Source of the DNA: Gari tellinella
Lineage: Eukaryota > Mollusca > Bivalvia > Cardiida > Psammobiidae
Assembly: GCA_922989275.2 (NCBI GenBank)
Contig: OV277858.1
Location: forward strand, 13,776,227-13,840,226
DNA: 64,000 nucleotides
Direction: 5' to 3'
Shown: positions 35,891-50,829 of the stretch, one piece after another
Numbering within the stretch: the stretch's first letter is position 1
Layout: each line of letters opens with the position of its first letter
The notes under the pieces: generated by a model
What the model saw: the letters and a program-made list of their open reading frames with translations, nothing else
Database searches by the model: none
Told to the model about the DNA's origin: nothing
Position numbers and translations under genes: made by a program

Positions 35891-36381
35891 AAAAATGATA
35901 AATAATGAACACCCATACAATATCATCTTTATGTATGACTAATATATCATGTATACAGATTGTCAAAAATAAAACTGTTCAGTTCGTCTGAATCAAATTC
36001 ATTCGTAATCGACCAGATGTGGTCGATTAAGTACAAAAAAGGCATGCAAATTTCGATAAAAGCACGAATTAATATAAAAAAGGCAGGCATGTCACATTTC
36101 ATCATAAGTGACTAAGCCGAACAATTATTTTCAACAGTTATGTCGTTTTGTTTATTGATGAATGGCGTAATTATTGTCAATGACAGCAACGACAACTGGA
36201 TTACAAAGAGAATACATTTTTTCAAGTCTCACGTGATCATTTGTACTCAGTTACATGACGAGCAAACCCAATGAAACAAACATAATAATATATACAAAAA
36301 TGTGAAATTTAAAAAAAAACACTAATCGAAGTAACAACTGGAACACAGGACATCCATTTCAGGGATTTGGGCAGTTTGACA
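35891..36381. other. End of alpha 1
   Basis: Non-coding, collinear with 51491-51973. It runs without a boundary into beta at TTAAACGTACATGCG. Confidence 0.6.
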
Positions 36382-37830
36382 TTAAACGTACATGCGATTT
36401 AAAAATAATTGAAATGTTACTTATTGCCATGTTATCAAAACACATTGGAAAATATGCCATTGCTGTATGAAACTTCTATAAATATTAACAACAATAACAA
36501 CAACAACAATGTCTCAAAAGTGTAATCCCACTCATCAGAATGAATACTATTAAAATAAATCCTATTCTCAATCGATTGAGTAAAACTGCAATTGCTGAAA
36601 TGCAGCGTAAAGTCATTAAAATATTATTCAATAGCACTTTTCTACAGTTTGTAAGTAATCTCGGAACTGACAATTATGAAACTTCATGACAACAATAATG
36701 TTTGCTTTGATGCAGTTTAAGTGTTTTTAGAAACTTCACGTGAAACATTTCAATACTAACTTTTGGCTGATGTTCGTGTGGTTGCTTAGGCGTCAGTCTG
36801 TTTTGTTGCTCTTCTTGTTTGTATTGTGTTTGAGTTTTAAAAGATGGCTTAAGTGTTGTTCTTAACACGCTCCGTATCTTATTGCTGTTCTTCAGTCATG
36901 TCCTCTTTACACCCCGGTCACACAGAGCCAACGGTGATAGATCGGTTGTTTCTTTTCGCCAAACTAGGGAGGGGAGCGATGAAAAGCTATTTACAACCGA
37001 CATCACCTATTTACCACCTGTTTTCCACCTATCAATAGCTATTAGGTAAAGATGAGTTTCGTCGGGGAAAAATCACCGATGGGGAATTTTAAACGTGTTT
37101 AAAATTCTCGATCGGTGAAAATATTTTACAAATAACCGATTGACAACCTGTCTCCTACCGATATCACCGACGAGTCACCGATAAATCACCGATAAAGCAC
37201 CGATGAACTAATACTTACCACCGATGAAAAAAGATGAGAATTAAAATGTGGGATCTCGTCGGTTTCATCGGTTGTTAATGGCAGTTCAATCAGTGATCAA
37301 TCGGTGGTCATCGGTTGCCGCCAGCATTTCATCGGTGTTTTATCGGTATTCATCTATTATTGATAGGTTGTTGAGCGCTTTTAATCGGCGGCCCATTGGA
37401 TTTCATGAGTCGCCAATCGGGTGTCAATCGGGTACCAATCGGTGGCCAATCGGAGGCGGGGTGGCGTTTGACCGTTGAACAAATATTCATCACCGATACC
37501 CGGTCACACAGAAAGCCTGAAATTAAATCACTTATGACAACCGATCAAAACAGCAAATAATTGAACCGATTGGGTACCGATTTAAGCCCGCCGCCTATGT
37601 AACCGAGTGTTACGTTCTTAACAGTGTCGAGGATGTGTAACTGCTGTGACAATTACCACAAATCAATGTCCACAATATGTCACAGCAACTTCCTCAAAAG
37701 CATCATACATAAGGGGTATTACTCCTGTGAACTTTGCATCTACTTCTTTTTCTTCCGATAAGTGAGCGTCTCCTCAATATGATACATTACTAAAATGATC
37801 TAGTTCTCAACTACCGAAGTCGCGTATTAA
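36382..37830 (+). repeat. Block beta, partial copy 2
   Basis: Collinear with 15484-16110 and 51974-54085. Interrupted by foldback element F1. Homology is lost after ACCGAAGTCGCG (about 37827). Confidence 0.85.
36910..37610. mobile_element. Foldback element F1 (CCGGTCACACAG ends)
   Basis: The left end CACCCCGGTCACACAGAGCC pairs with the right end (complement ACACTCGGTTACATAGGCGG). TA flanks both ends (36908-36909 and 37611-37612), and beta 1 has the uninterrupted site (CTCTTTACGTTCTTAAC). Inside there are about 19 exact ACCGAT or ATCGGT hexamers arranged in blocks of opposite orientation, plus an internal copy of the terminal motif (CCCGGTCACACAGAAAGCC, about 37500). No ORF for a transposase. 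It occupies the same site as F3. Confidence 0.85.
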
Positions 37831-38389
37831 GTCAGGTATGTAACATAAACCAAGCGATTCCCCTTTATGGTAGTAAGTTTTTATACATATATGGTTATGG
37901 AAATGTGCGATCCCTTTCATAAAATGTATAGATTTGTTTAAAAAACAGTCGAAAAATGTAAATTGACACGTCGATGTTTTTGTCTCGAAACTGTAAAAGT
38001 GTTGATAGTTTTATATAAGAATAAAAACGAACAATGCAAACAGTTTGAATATAGATCAGTCTTCACAAAGTGACTAAGTTGTGTATGGTCTGGACTCCAA
38101 CTGTCAAATATAAAGCTTGGGGCCTCATTAGATCTGAGTAGATTCTCATAACGATCATGTTTCTACAACTATAACAATGGTAAAAGCAATGTTATAGTTT
38201 TAGCAGACGACTTGTTTAAGAGACACCAATTTCGTGTTTGAAGCATTATTAGTAATGCTGATGATTTAGAGATTTAAGTCCAATCGAAGTTTATCAGCAT
38301 ACATATTCAAGTCAAGCCTCCTGCGTTAAGATACTACTAAGATCCGGTTTGGCATTACATATCCTTAACCCAGATAACATCGAAGAAAA
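37831..38389. other. Spacer; fragment of the 754-bp element type
   Basis: TTTTTGTCTCGAAACTGTAAAAG and TATAAGAATAAAAACGA (about 37975-38030) resemble the right end of the element at 6958-7711. The rest is AT-rich without genes. Confidence 0.45.
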
Positions 38390-39690
38390 CGATCATTCTA
38401 GAAGTTAACATCACTTGGTACAGCTATCCTAAATGTAAAGGTCATTTAACATGGGTTCATCATTGATGCGTGTTTAATGTAAAACAATGTTAACACGGAT
38501 TCTGGTTGGGATGCTAACCGATTTGTTTCCCCCTTTGACATAAAATGACAAGCCGATGTATTTTCAATCAGGGGATGCGTATGTATGGCAATAGAATTTG
38601 ATGACCATTGAACTGGACGACAACTTCCAATTGTGTACTTCTAACCATGCCCGAGGGACAACGGATCATTTTACAATGGCAAGTGTACAGTTAGACTCTT
38701 TTACAATTGATTTTGGCATGTATCTAATAATTCAAAATAAGCAAATCACAGCTTAAAATTAAAACAAGATCATGAAATACGTAAAAAGTGTTATAGCCTT
38801 CACAGATAGAGCTGTCGCAATAACGTCGCTTTTATACGTAAACAGTTTATATTGAGGCAGTATCCGGTGTAGATTGACTCTATTGTAAGGCGATACTAAT
38901 ATATTTATGACCCTTCGGTTACAAGGTCACCCACCGTTATCATGCTGTAAAATATCAAACTATAATATTATTGTCCTAAGAGATAATTAAAATCTACTCG
39001 CGGCATATGAAAACAGGAAAATAGTAACATACTCTAAAATAGCTTGTGTGTTTTAAAATTCTTAACTAAAAATTGATTAAACCTAACGTGTTTGCAAATA
39101 CACCAGACTGATTTTGAATAAGGCCGTACAAATACGTTAGATCGTTAAGTGTATCAAACACAAACGATGGGGATAGCTACACAACCAACCCTTAACCAGT
39201 TTGTTATTCTATTTCGTAGTTTTCAGTTTGCCTTTGTTATTGACCTTTAGCACGATTCACACTGTTCGTCTGTATTAGTTTTGATAATCATTTACATAAG
39301 CGTTAATTTAAAAACTGTAAATAGCTTAAATTCCATTTTGTTTAATCGTAAAGTAGGTGTCAAAAGGAAATGTTCGGTTAAAACTAGATTAAGCTAGACA
39401 TGTATATGTATAGCAATGGGCGAGACAAAAGTTTAACCGGGGTAGATCTTCACCTAAATTTTTAAATCAATATTCATAATTGTATACCGGTATTTTGTTC
39501 TGCTTCCACACAAATTAATTTATTTGTCAAATATGTTTTCGAAAGTATTGACTGATAGTGAAAACATAGTGATAATATAGTCATTTAAAGCAGGTTTAGC
39601 ACACATATTAAAACGTGTAGTAACACCTAAACTAAATCCGTATCTGAAGCATTCTAAGATATTATATTATCTAATAAAATCAATATTCTC
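38390..39690 (-). repeat. Inverted fragment of block beta (repeat A plus left flank)
   Basis: The complement matches about 16570-17880 throughout, including GACATAATACCGGTATACAATT-type sequence, repeat A and its end. It is the only inverted beta piece in the window and lies between the two alpha blocks. Confidence 0.85.
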
Positions 39691-40722
39691 TTAATGTTCG
39701 GCAATTCGTCGCCTAAATGGAACGAAGCTTTATCTACCAGTTTTAAGTTTTGGAAAAATTCGCTTCCAAAGATTTGAAGGGTTATATCTGATTTATTTTC
39801 TGATTAAAAATGTTAAAATTATACCAGTGTATTCTGCATATTATGCACATTACAAATGTATAATAAACTATATAATTTGTTTTACCAGTTATGACTTTTT
39901 TGCAACTTTTTGTGTTGGAGATAGAGCAGTATAGTAAAACTATAGCATTTTTGTTAATGTTGTACTGCTCTATTGGGAGATAGAGCAACATTGAATAACG
40001 ATTTTGGACTTGGAGCAGAATAACATTCGCACAGTCTTATAATTATAGTACGAGTGTGTGTAAATGAGATATTACATATATGTGGGCTTTTAACCTTTTC
40101 CTCCATAAATGTGCATTGTATCAAATAAATTTGCAAACAGAGTAGACTCACATACTGCCTGACTGTTCTATTTTAGTTAGCTACTGTAAGAATATTCCAT
40201 TCAGTTTTAGTATGTGGATCTATGGAACTAAATTGTTCGGTGTTACATTGACCTTAATTCTTCTGCATGACTGAAAAGTGCATGCCCAATGTTAAAGCCT
40301 TACCTTCATCAATATGTATAGTTAAATTTGACCGCTCTACATAATTAAGTACGTTTTTCTTTATATTGGCTCATATATATATAACACAATCAGAATCGAC
40401 TCTAATGAGATAATTTCGACAGAATTTGTCTCATCTAGGTATACTCTTTTTGAAAACGTGAAAATATGTGTAGACTTGTATAGAAGAAAGTGTTAATTGA
40501 AAGTTCCTTACCTTAACATGCACACTATATTGTAGTTGGAAAAAAATGTCGTCAGCAGCTAAAGTATAAGTGTACTGTCTTTACATCTTCTCCAGCAAAC
40601 AATATCAGAGTACCAAACAGTTTAGATTTATGGATATTGATGAGACGTCCAGTTACTCTGTGTCTCGCCTAGATGTACATGTATTTATTTTTCAAAAATA
40701 TTAACGAATTACCAGCAACATG
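39691..40722. other. Spacer between inverted beta fragment and alpha 2
   Basis: No gene seen. It contains a perfect 11-bp inverted repeat, ATAGAGCAGTA (39921-39931) with TACTGCTCTAT (39963-39973). Short ORFs across 39782-40151 do not resemble known proteins. Confidence 0.5.
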
Positions 40723-41418
40723 CTTAAGGTTAAAATTACAGTTAAACTGTCAAATGATTTATTGGCCCTTTATCTAGATCCGACATGGTTTTAAAAACAG
40801 TTGAACATCGTTAAATTGATTTTCTGAGACAAACAAAAGACTTTGAATTGTGTTAATAGACTTTACCATTTGCATGCATACTCTGCTTTGACTTAAAACA
40901 GACTTTCCTCTTATGCGACTTCGATTCATTAAAAATCCGCTTTACCCATTAAAGATAAGCAAGATTTTACGCGGTAACCTTTTCCATAACATAAAATCTA
41001 TATATATGGTAGAGCTCGTGAAGACAAATCCAGTGATATAAAAAACTCATTTTTTTTCTTCAAAAATTGAGATAGAGCACTCTAACAATAGGGCGAAGAA
41101 TTTACTAAAGCATTTAATGAGTTTACCCTTTGAAAGTAAAAACAACGAAGACCATTTCTTAAATCGACACATGCATTGGTGAACTTTGGTGTTGATTAAA
41201 ATTCATTTTAGCTTTAGTGTTTGCGTTTGCTATTTATCAGTTTGGTATTTTTGAAACATTCATTCATCTTTGAGGTAATTATTAATTATTTGGAGTGTGT
41301 CTTTATGTCTAGAGTTATTAGATATTTCCTTAAAAAAATATGATCCAACTATATTGCTGCGCACTTCACGTTTGGTTATCGACCAATCTACAATTGATAA
41401 CTATGCTTTCTTCTTTGG

Positions 41419-42100
41419 TTGTGCGACGACAAACAGGGCTTAGCACTACATGATGATGTATATGTAAAGCCGTCCTTAACCGGAAGAGTAATGTCGGTGT
41501 TTCGTGCTTTGTTTTTTTCTCTCCCTCTCTGTTAACATTGAACTCATCCATGTCTTACAGTTACTCGTGACTACGGATTCGTCGCTTGAGTACAATTTGA
41601 CCGTTGCCATAGTAGGCTATTTTTAGCACGGGCTTGAATGTTTAATTCTTTATCGTGTTACTAATAATTTTCTTGTCATATAATTTTTTGTTAGATGTTT
41701 AACATGTATTTACTTATTCTGTTGGCGGTCTTTTTTATTGTAAGGTTGTGGAACAGGGTTTGATTTTATGTACACTGTTCGTCTTTATAGGTGAACATAG
41801 CAGATGAGAGTGAGGTTGGGCGCCCCTAAACCCAGGTTTAACCCCCAGTGGTTATTAATAATTAATTTCTAATTAATTATTGATTGCTACTGACCGTACC
41901 AAGGCGGGCTCGCATGTTCCGTTTGCTTTATGTTTGTCTTGAGTGTTGTTTTCTATTTAGTGTGTAGATGAAGGAATGGTATTGCGCGTGTGTGTATGTG
42001 TATGTGTGTGTGTTGGTTATGGTATGACTGTGTGTGTGTTCTGCTTGTGAGGTGGGTGTATTATTTGTGTTGCGTTTCCTGCTATAGTATTTCGTATGTA
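41419..42100 (+). mobile_element. Dispersed repeat C within alpha 2
   Basis: Orthologous to 25555-26234, with the same flanks and a TG-rich stretch of different length. Confidence 0.8.
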
Positions 42101-42446
42101 TTAAATGTTGACACGTATTGTAATACGTCTTCGTTTTTTGGTTATTGATTTAGTAAATCATCTCTGATTAACTGCTTTGCTTTTAATATGTCTCGTGATA
42201 TGACAGTTTTCGGATAGTTCCTCAATGTACTTGATATAATTATTATAGACGTATTTATATGGTTGTAGTGTTTGATACTATTGTACAAATTCTGCAAGCA
42301 AGATTGTAAGGATATATGTATATATGAATACATATATGATTGACTTACATGCCTGATTTAATATATTTTATTATTAGATAAACATAAAATACAACCGATT
42401 TCATATTGCTCATCAGGTTTGGAAAGTTGCTATATATGCGACATCA

Positions 42447-42502
42447 TGACGTCATTATAAAAAGGGGATATTACTATGCATTAACACGACGTCGTGACGT
42501 CA
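42447..42502 (+). promoter_or_regulatory. CRE-TATA motif cluster in alpha 2
   Basis: TGACGTCA (42447-42454), TATAAAAA (42456-42463), the palindrome CACGACGTCGTG (42485-42496) and an extra overlapping TGACGTCA (42495-42502). Alpha 1 has the same layout without the last site. Confidence 0.4.
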
Positions 42503-43581
42503 TCGCTGTTAAAATTTAAATGTAATTTCTTATTTACATACGTTGTATTGCGTCCAACAACTTTGGTTTGAAGCATGGGATAAACTAGTTGTCCTTTGTT
42601 AATATTATAGTTTATCGTTATATCAACATTATTTTAATAAAATATTATCTAAAGCAAAACAAGTGGTGAACATAAATTTGGTCAAGATTGCTGCTTCTAA
42701 AAATATGAAGAGAATGGCTCGATGTTGCAAACAATGCATGTGGTTTTGTTTTTTTAACATAATTTCCATCATAATATATCGGTGAAAATAATATTTCCGT
42801 GTGTGTTTTTATCTTTTTTATGGTAGTATCTATTTTTTATCATGTTTTCATTATTTATTCTAAAAATTCGACTAATTTAATGTATCTATATATCAGCTAG
42901 ACTTCAGTTATATTAGTGAATCATCATCATTTCAATAGAATTTGCTATTATTAACGTAATTCTCACCAAGCTCATTGAATAAGTTGTGATTAGACTCCTT
43001 TTCGTGAATTTGATTAGGCAATACTTTAATGTGAATGTATCTATGAGTTTTTGCAATCATTAGCATTTTGTTCGCAGGACAGTTGTTAAGTCCTAATACC
43101 CTCTTTAATTACAGCAGTTAATCAAACAATTTAGACTTGTAAAACAAATGAACGTTTTTGGATTCAAACCAGGCTTAACCACGTGTTTACTATAAAGTGT
43201 GTAGCATGTTCAGAATCTAAGTAATTGGACATAATGATTATGTTTCTTCAAATATGGAAAAAAACAATTTGAGAGTGTTAGCAGACGTTGTGTTTAACAG
43301 ACGACACTGACGTGTTGGAAGAAAAACTCTTTATACAAGGGACACTGCAAATTAATGCCCAGCGAAACCCATCAGTATAGATAACACAGTCTAATTGACC
43401 GTTAGACCAATATACATTTGACAGTGATTGATAACACTGAACAGTCCTTTACAAAAATTTGAATTTTAACTGTCCCTATAATCGTTGCCTGACATAAACA
43501 ATCACGTGTGAATAAACGGAAATGAATGGTAACTGATTATAGATACCCGAGTCAATCTAGTATTGCGCCAATAAATCATTA

Positions 43582-44928
<1,347 letters not shown>

Positions 44929-45382
44929 GATATATAAATATATAAATACATAGATAGATATATATTTTATTCAGTACAAAAGCCAGCGGCCTATCAGTAC
45001 ACATTCGCTTTATACAAGTATACATGTAGTTATGTCAATGGTGGAACAGTCATAATATAAATGATAGTATACGATGCATTGAAAACCAGTCGCAAAGTGT
45101 AACAAATTTAAAATTTTAATCCCAGAAGGAAATGAAATGTAATTAGTTTACTCACATGCATGCGGTTTACTGCTATAGATATGTGTTATTCAATTACCTC
45201 CCTTTACTATTCAATGAAATTATTTACCAACACGCGATATAAACGGTGAGCAAACCAGGAATATAAAATGGCTATTATGTATATACGACGTGTTTGACAT
45301 ACATAAACTAGGTATATGTAATAAAATAAAAGCAATAGTGACGTGGAACAAGTAGATCAATCATGTATTGGGCGGCCACCGC

Positions 45383-45660
45383 TTAGGAGACCCTTTGGTT
45401 GATCAAAATACAGCGATATGTAGCAGCCAGATACAGGGCCAGACAAAAGAGAGAGCCAGTTTTTACGCTAAGCATCGTTCTGATCACTAGATATCCGATA
45501 TGCGCCCCCAAGAATGTGGTCGTCCAACACAAGAGCTCCATAACTGAGTGAACATGATGTGCACAAAACAAACACAAACATAAAAACAGTGATACTATGA
45601 ATAGTATCAGTGATTTTCTTGCAGACACTTTCGAGACACAGACCAGAAGATCCACCAAGG
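45383..45660 (-). pseudogene. Putative small membrane-protein exon, alpha 2 copy (frameshifted)
   Basis: Counterpart of 29920-30195: SARKSLILFIVSLFLCLCLF, HHVHSVMELLCW, TTTFLGAHIGYLVIRTML, GSLFCLALYLAAT. A 4-bp insertion (ATAT at about 45417-45420) then changes the tail to YRCILINQRVS. The putative acceptor is changed from TCTCCAG to TCTCGAAAG. If the alpha 1 copy is a real exon, this one is damaged. Confidence 0.45.
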
Positions 45661-46256
45661 GGTTCTCTGATCTGTCTATGCGGTGTCTGTCATTTCGCGT
45701 TTCGGTAAATCTATGAATAGTGTTATGCAAACGGTGCAGACCCAGAGGCCTCAAATTATCTGTGTATGCGGTGTATGTCATTTTGCGTGCAGACCGAGAG
45801 GTCTCAATTTATATACCACCAACATATGCGTAAAAGACCACATAACAATGATGTTCAGATGTTAGTAAATCGGTCAAATCTTTTAACATAGATAAAACCG
45901 AACTTAGAGACTACTCGATTAACAGTAGTGGACAGCATTTTCAAATGTAAATGTCATTTAACATCAGTTCTTTATTGATAAACAATTTAATGACATTCAG
46001 CGCAACCATGGAGTTTGTCCGGATCTAAACCGTCATATAAGACACTTTTCACTGTAGCTGACCGCGATTCTCGGACAACATGTGGTGAACTAAATATGGG
46101 GATCCTCTCAAACCGTATAATGAGGTATTAAATTTAAACCTTTATAACATGAGCGGATCATGCGCCAATAAAACATGGATACATTTGATGTTTTCCCTTG
46201 AAACTACTGTTAGTATGCTAGGGGAAAACTATGATAACATTGAAAAACAGTTTGGA

Positions 46257-47055
46257 TCTTGAACAGACACCGCAGGGTGTTCGGATAGCGCAGTAATAGC
46301 GCACCCGCTTCTCAACAATGCAGTCTCGAGTTCGATCCCGCATCGGGGCTGTATCTGAGAGGGTACATTGGTCGCCGGTCAAAACACGTGGGTTTTATAA
46401 GGGCACTTCGGTTTCCTCCCACAGAAATGAGCGAATAAGCCACCATTTGATCCATTGAGAGTAATTTGAAACTTTAAACACTGTTTGACACTTGGTTTGA
46501 AAAGAATGATTGATATGCTGGGTTGTACGGCACTGCATCACAAAATAGGTCAAATAGCTCCGATTGAAATGCGAAAACTAATATTTTTAAATAGTAACAT
46601 ACGAAATTTTATCTCAGGTAAAATAAATAACCCAGCATTCTAATAGTTTACGAACACATGAAAAAAAAAGTTCACTGCTTTATTGTATCATAGAGCCACG
46701 ACAAGAACATCATGAGGGCTGTCGCCATTAGCACGCCATTCAGTCCATATTATTATAAATAACAAGTTATATCGGAAAAGGTATCCGTGTCTGACTGCTT
46801 ACATCTCTACATAATTCACTAGAAAGCAAATAAGGCATTTTGCAACAGTGTACACAATTATAAGGCTTTTTTTTAAATCATACCGAGTGACTGTCGAACA
46901 TGTCATTGGCAAGCTCGAGTCTTACAAAGTAGTGAACTACATACATGCGTTTTAGGACGGACTGTGACACTATTGCCGGTTTTATATATCTGCAAACGGA
47001 ATACACTAGATTTAACTATTAATATACTACTAATATTTTGAATTTTAACTCATAT
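46257..47055. other. Segment present only in alpha 2
   Basis: Alpha 1 reads AAAACAGTTTTTGTTACCGATG where alpha 2 has about 800 bp more. The right part (about 46880-46960) is the complement of 18780-18880, so it is old beta/B-type sequence that alpha 1 has probably lost. The left part holds a SINE. Confidence 0.7.
46270..46460 (+). mobile_element. tRNA-derived SINE
   Basis: A-box-like TAGCGCAGTAATAG (46286 onward), a B box GAGTTCGATCC (46328-46338), about 42 bp apart as in tRNA genes, then a central segment ACACGTGGG...CACTTCGGTTTCCTCCCACA ending at 46423. The GGTTTCCTCCCACA string recurs in central domains of animal SINEs. No cloverleaf good enough for a functional tRNA. The 3' end is uncertain. 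Confidence 0.7.
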
Positions 47056-47790
47056 ATCGGTTTTGTTACCGATGTAGTAACCTAACCCGTACATCTTGGA
47101 ACCTGACCTGCATGAATACCTTTTAACCAAACGTCGTTGGCATGCGAAAATTGAGTTGCATTGCAAAGCTTGGTTTACCTTCTACTTGGTATGTAAGTGT
47201 CGGTAATTGTCGTCTGCAAAACGTTGCCGTCTGTAACTATTCACAATGTTCTGCATTTTTGTACAGAAATTATCAGCAGAATGTCAAACAGTTTGGCACA
47301 AGATGAGCCACCGCGTCATGTGGGTTTCGTCTGGATCTAAATTGTTTGTAACAGTTATAACAAATAAACCCGACGCAGGCAGTAGATGAGCCTATCGTCC
47401 AATATAAACTCTTTTTTTTACAAACATAATATATTAGCATTGCAGAAAATAATTTCATCAGTTATTAGAAAATAAGCAGACGACAAGAAAATAGACGATA
47501 CTTCTAACTGATACAGAATTAGGCCCGAATGGTTTGAGACTTAATTTTCAAACAACTCGCGTACCGTTACTTTCTACTCGCAATCAGCGGCAGCGAAAAA
47601 TGTCTATTTCTCCGATAAACCTAACAACAAGCAGATGGCAATTTCAATGAGGTGATGAGTTCGGTATATTTATTCGGGCAATTTTATTTATTGATCACCG
47701 ACACGGACGTCCAAGCAATACATTGCACTTGAAAAATTACCAAGAAGGAAACTGAATCATTACGCTGTGTTAAATATACAGTTAAACACG
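46870..47790 (-). repeat. Dispersed repeat B, inverted copy in alpha 2
   Basis: Matches the complement of 18121-18890 and aligns with 30762-31440 of alpha 1, keeping more of the left part. Confidence 0.75.
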
Positions 47791-50700
47791 TGATGTTTGT
47801 GTGCATACTTGTATACATGTTCTACCTTCTCAACTGTGTTGCAGCCTTGGAGATATCACTACATTTAGGGTCAGCGTGACTGAGACTGAAAGTCGCATAG
47901 TGACAGCTTGCTTGGATCAGATGAGAACATGTTAGCAACACTTCTGGCCTATGTACACTTGTCTCTGCTTCCTCTATTCTTCTGTGCCTTGTAGCATCTC
48001 CTCTTTCTTCGTATTACATTGTTTACATCTTCATTCAACCACCAAGTATATGCCCCCATATGCACATCTTTGTTTGACAATAACCAGTGTAATATCTATT
48101 CAGAAGACATTATTTAAGTTGACGCGGTGTTTTGTGTTGCACATTCCTCTCATAGGATAGTCTCTGAAGAAAAAGCATTGAGAATTTACCAGAATATCTA
48201 AGGCTAATGGTTGTGGAAACTGTGAAGGCATTCAGTGTACAAATATTTCACGTCTCACTGAATCCAAAATAATTTGAGAGTCCTTACTATCTGTACATGA
48301 AGCATATGATGTATAGATCAGATGTTACTTTTATAAGCAGTTTGGAAATTTACAGTCTTTATTTAGCCAATTTAAGTCTTGAACTTGATTTGCCTTCTAA
48401 CGTGTGAAATAGTCAGTTGGCGAACATCATGATTCAGATATCTAATCAGAGTTTGTGAGTCATATAAGCTATCTTGAGCAAATGTCATGCCAATAAGAGA
48501 GTTATCATTTCTTTGCAGACACTTTAGACTCTGACAAGGAGTTTGTTAGATATTACATAAGTGTATTTACAGTCTACAGGGCATTTAACAACTTTATGAA
48601 AATGTTGGTAGCAAATACACATTTATTTTAATTGAAACTATGATTATATTGAAAAAATATAGCAGAACGCTTATTATGTTTGATACAATCATTTTGTATA
48701 AAATATATTAACAGAACAGTTGTAAAACAACGTAGTTTTATCATTAAATGCACGTTGGACAATTCTATACTACTATTTGAATCGAAAAGAAGGGGGGAAA
48801 ATCCTAACGCAGGGTGGTTTAGAAGTATTGAAAAAATTTACATTGGCTTATCAGATTATACTAGACTTGTTTTTGTTATATCACAACACATAGAGCTTGC
48901 AAATCACTTATTCATTTATGTTGCAGTTTGTTTAAGGTTGGACTTTTGTTGTCAACATATTAACTGGACTTTAAGGTAAAATACAGCATAATGAACAAAT
49001 CTTACATTTTCTCACTCGTTTCAGTCCCAAATTCCATGGTGTTACTACTCTATATTCTAATAAGAAGTAACACCATAGAGTGATAATAACAGAAATAAAG
49101 ATCTTATTACATCCCTTTTAATATTTTAGTTTTTGAATTCTTTCCTTATCTTGAACTCTGCTTATAATTTATTGTAATAGAACGTGATAAGTGTGTTAAT
49201 TTTGGATACTAATAAGTTATGTGTTGTTTGGTGTGTTTTTTTAGAAACTGTACATGTATAGTATAGGGACACATGAAGTAAGCATTTGAAATGCAACTTA
49301 TACGGACTAAAATATGCTTAAATATAGCTGATATTAACATTTATAAGCTCATTTTTTTAAAGCTTATGAAGTGTCTTATTGCATAGAACTGAGAATGAGA
49401 TGCTAACAATATGTTGGCATTGTATAGTGCGTGAATCTTGATGCAGTATTTATTCAGTTTCAATTGCAAACATTTCGAAGGGGTAAGTTTCAAAGGGCAC
49501 TTTTAACAATTGTTTGACGTCAAACCTGTCTGACCTTTTTCAAAATGTAACTTAGGTGTCAAATACAAGTAATTTAAACCCTAAATGTTTGCCCTGGATA
49601 TAGAACACATGCAACATTCGATTTCCTTTTTCAGTACATAAGTATGTCAGTATATCAAAATGTACCACCATAAACTAAAGGGGCTTATTTAAAAATGTAT
49701 AGTCACAATTGCAATACTTCTACTTCCCTATGTTAAATTGGGTGGCTGGGGTAAATTAAAACGTTATACAAATCTTAGAAAAGTAAATGTCACATTGAGG
49801 GATCGGTAAGAATGGTTCTACACTTTAGGTACAACATGTCGAGTATAATGTTTCATTTTAAGCTTCATAATTTAGGCACACTGCTTTTATTAATAGATAT
49901 TCCTCAAAATCGCTTACCCTTTTGTCGGATAATTTTTCTGTTGACGTTTCAGTAAGTAAAATAAAGTCATTATTGTTAAAATGTATTGAAATCCAGCATT
50001 TTTAAGTTTATTTGATATTTTGTAACTACACTCGCGTAATTCAATAAAGCATATCGTAATGTCACCTTCTCCTTTTCTAATTCACATTAATTATTATTCA
50101 CATCTTAGCCTGGAGCGCCCGTTTTTAGTATTTTGTATTGACGAATCAATCGAATCGTCGTCTTGCTGTTACGGTTGCGTTTAATCTTCAGTTTTACGTG
50201 ACGTTCCGATAGTTTGTCTATTTTCAGACTCATCTGGATTTCCGTTTGTTGTGTATTATTCTGTATTAAACTGTTAAATGTATTTCGTTCTGACAGTTCC
50301 GAGGTAGGCAGGGACATTATTAGTTTTACTAAGTATATACTTAGTATATTTATGTGAAAACTGATACAAGCTACAAACCTAAAGCAGTCGACAATTATAC
50401 ACCCATGTCTCTACATCGTTGTATTGTATCTCTGTACGTCAATGTTTGTATGGGACAGCCACGTAGAGAGGTTTAATCCGCATTCTGGTCTGACAGCTCT
50501 TGCTGATAAATAGGCGGATAAACTGAATAGGGATACAATTGTGTAGATGCGAAAGGCCGATATACTTTTCTATACAAATGAAACCTTTATGCCGTTTTGT
50601 ACGTTCTATTACTGAAATGGTAGTTTCCAAACTACTGAGATGATAAATTATGTGTTCGTTTTGTTATATGATATTGTGCTTTTATTTAAAACAATGCAGC

Positions 50701-50829
50701 AGAACAATTAATTATTACAGCAGAAAATTCATAAAGTTGGGTTCCCTCTTGAAAAACCTCATAGTTGTTCGTGTATATTGTAAGGTAAATTGTAGATCTC
50801 TGTGTAAATTACTTAGGATTTTGTGAAGT
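47791..50829. other. Non-coding part of alpha 2
   Basis: Collinear with 31441-35076 of alpha 1, minus the insertion at 33450-33945. No gene is supported. Confidence 0.6.

Noticed and set aside
36485..36868. Minus-strand ORFs with CCCC runs and KQEEQQNRLTP in beta copies
   Set aside because: The Cys run is a translation of a TTG/TGT microsatellite, and the second frame is cut by F2 in beta 3 and lacks known domains.
46270..46345. Functional tRNA gene
   Set aside because: A and B boxes are present, but the anticodon and acceptor stems do not pair well and SINE-type sequence follows directly.
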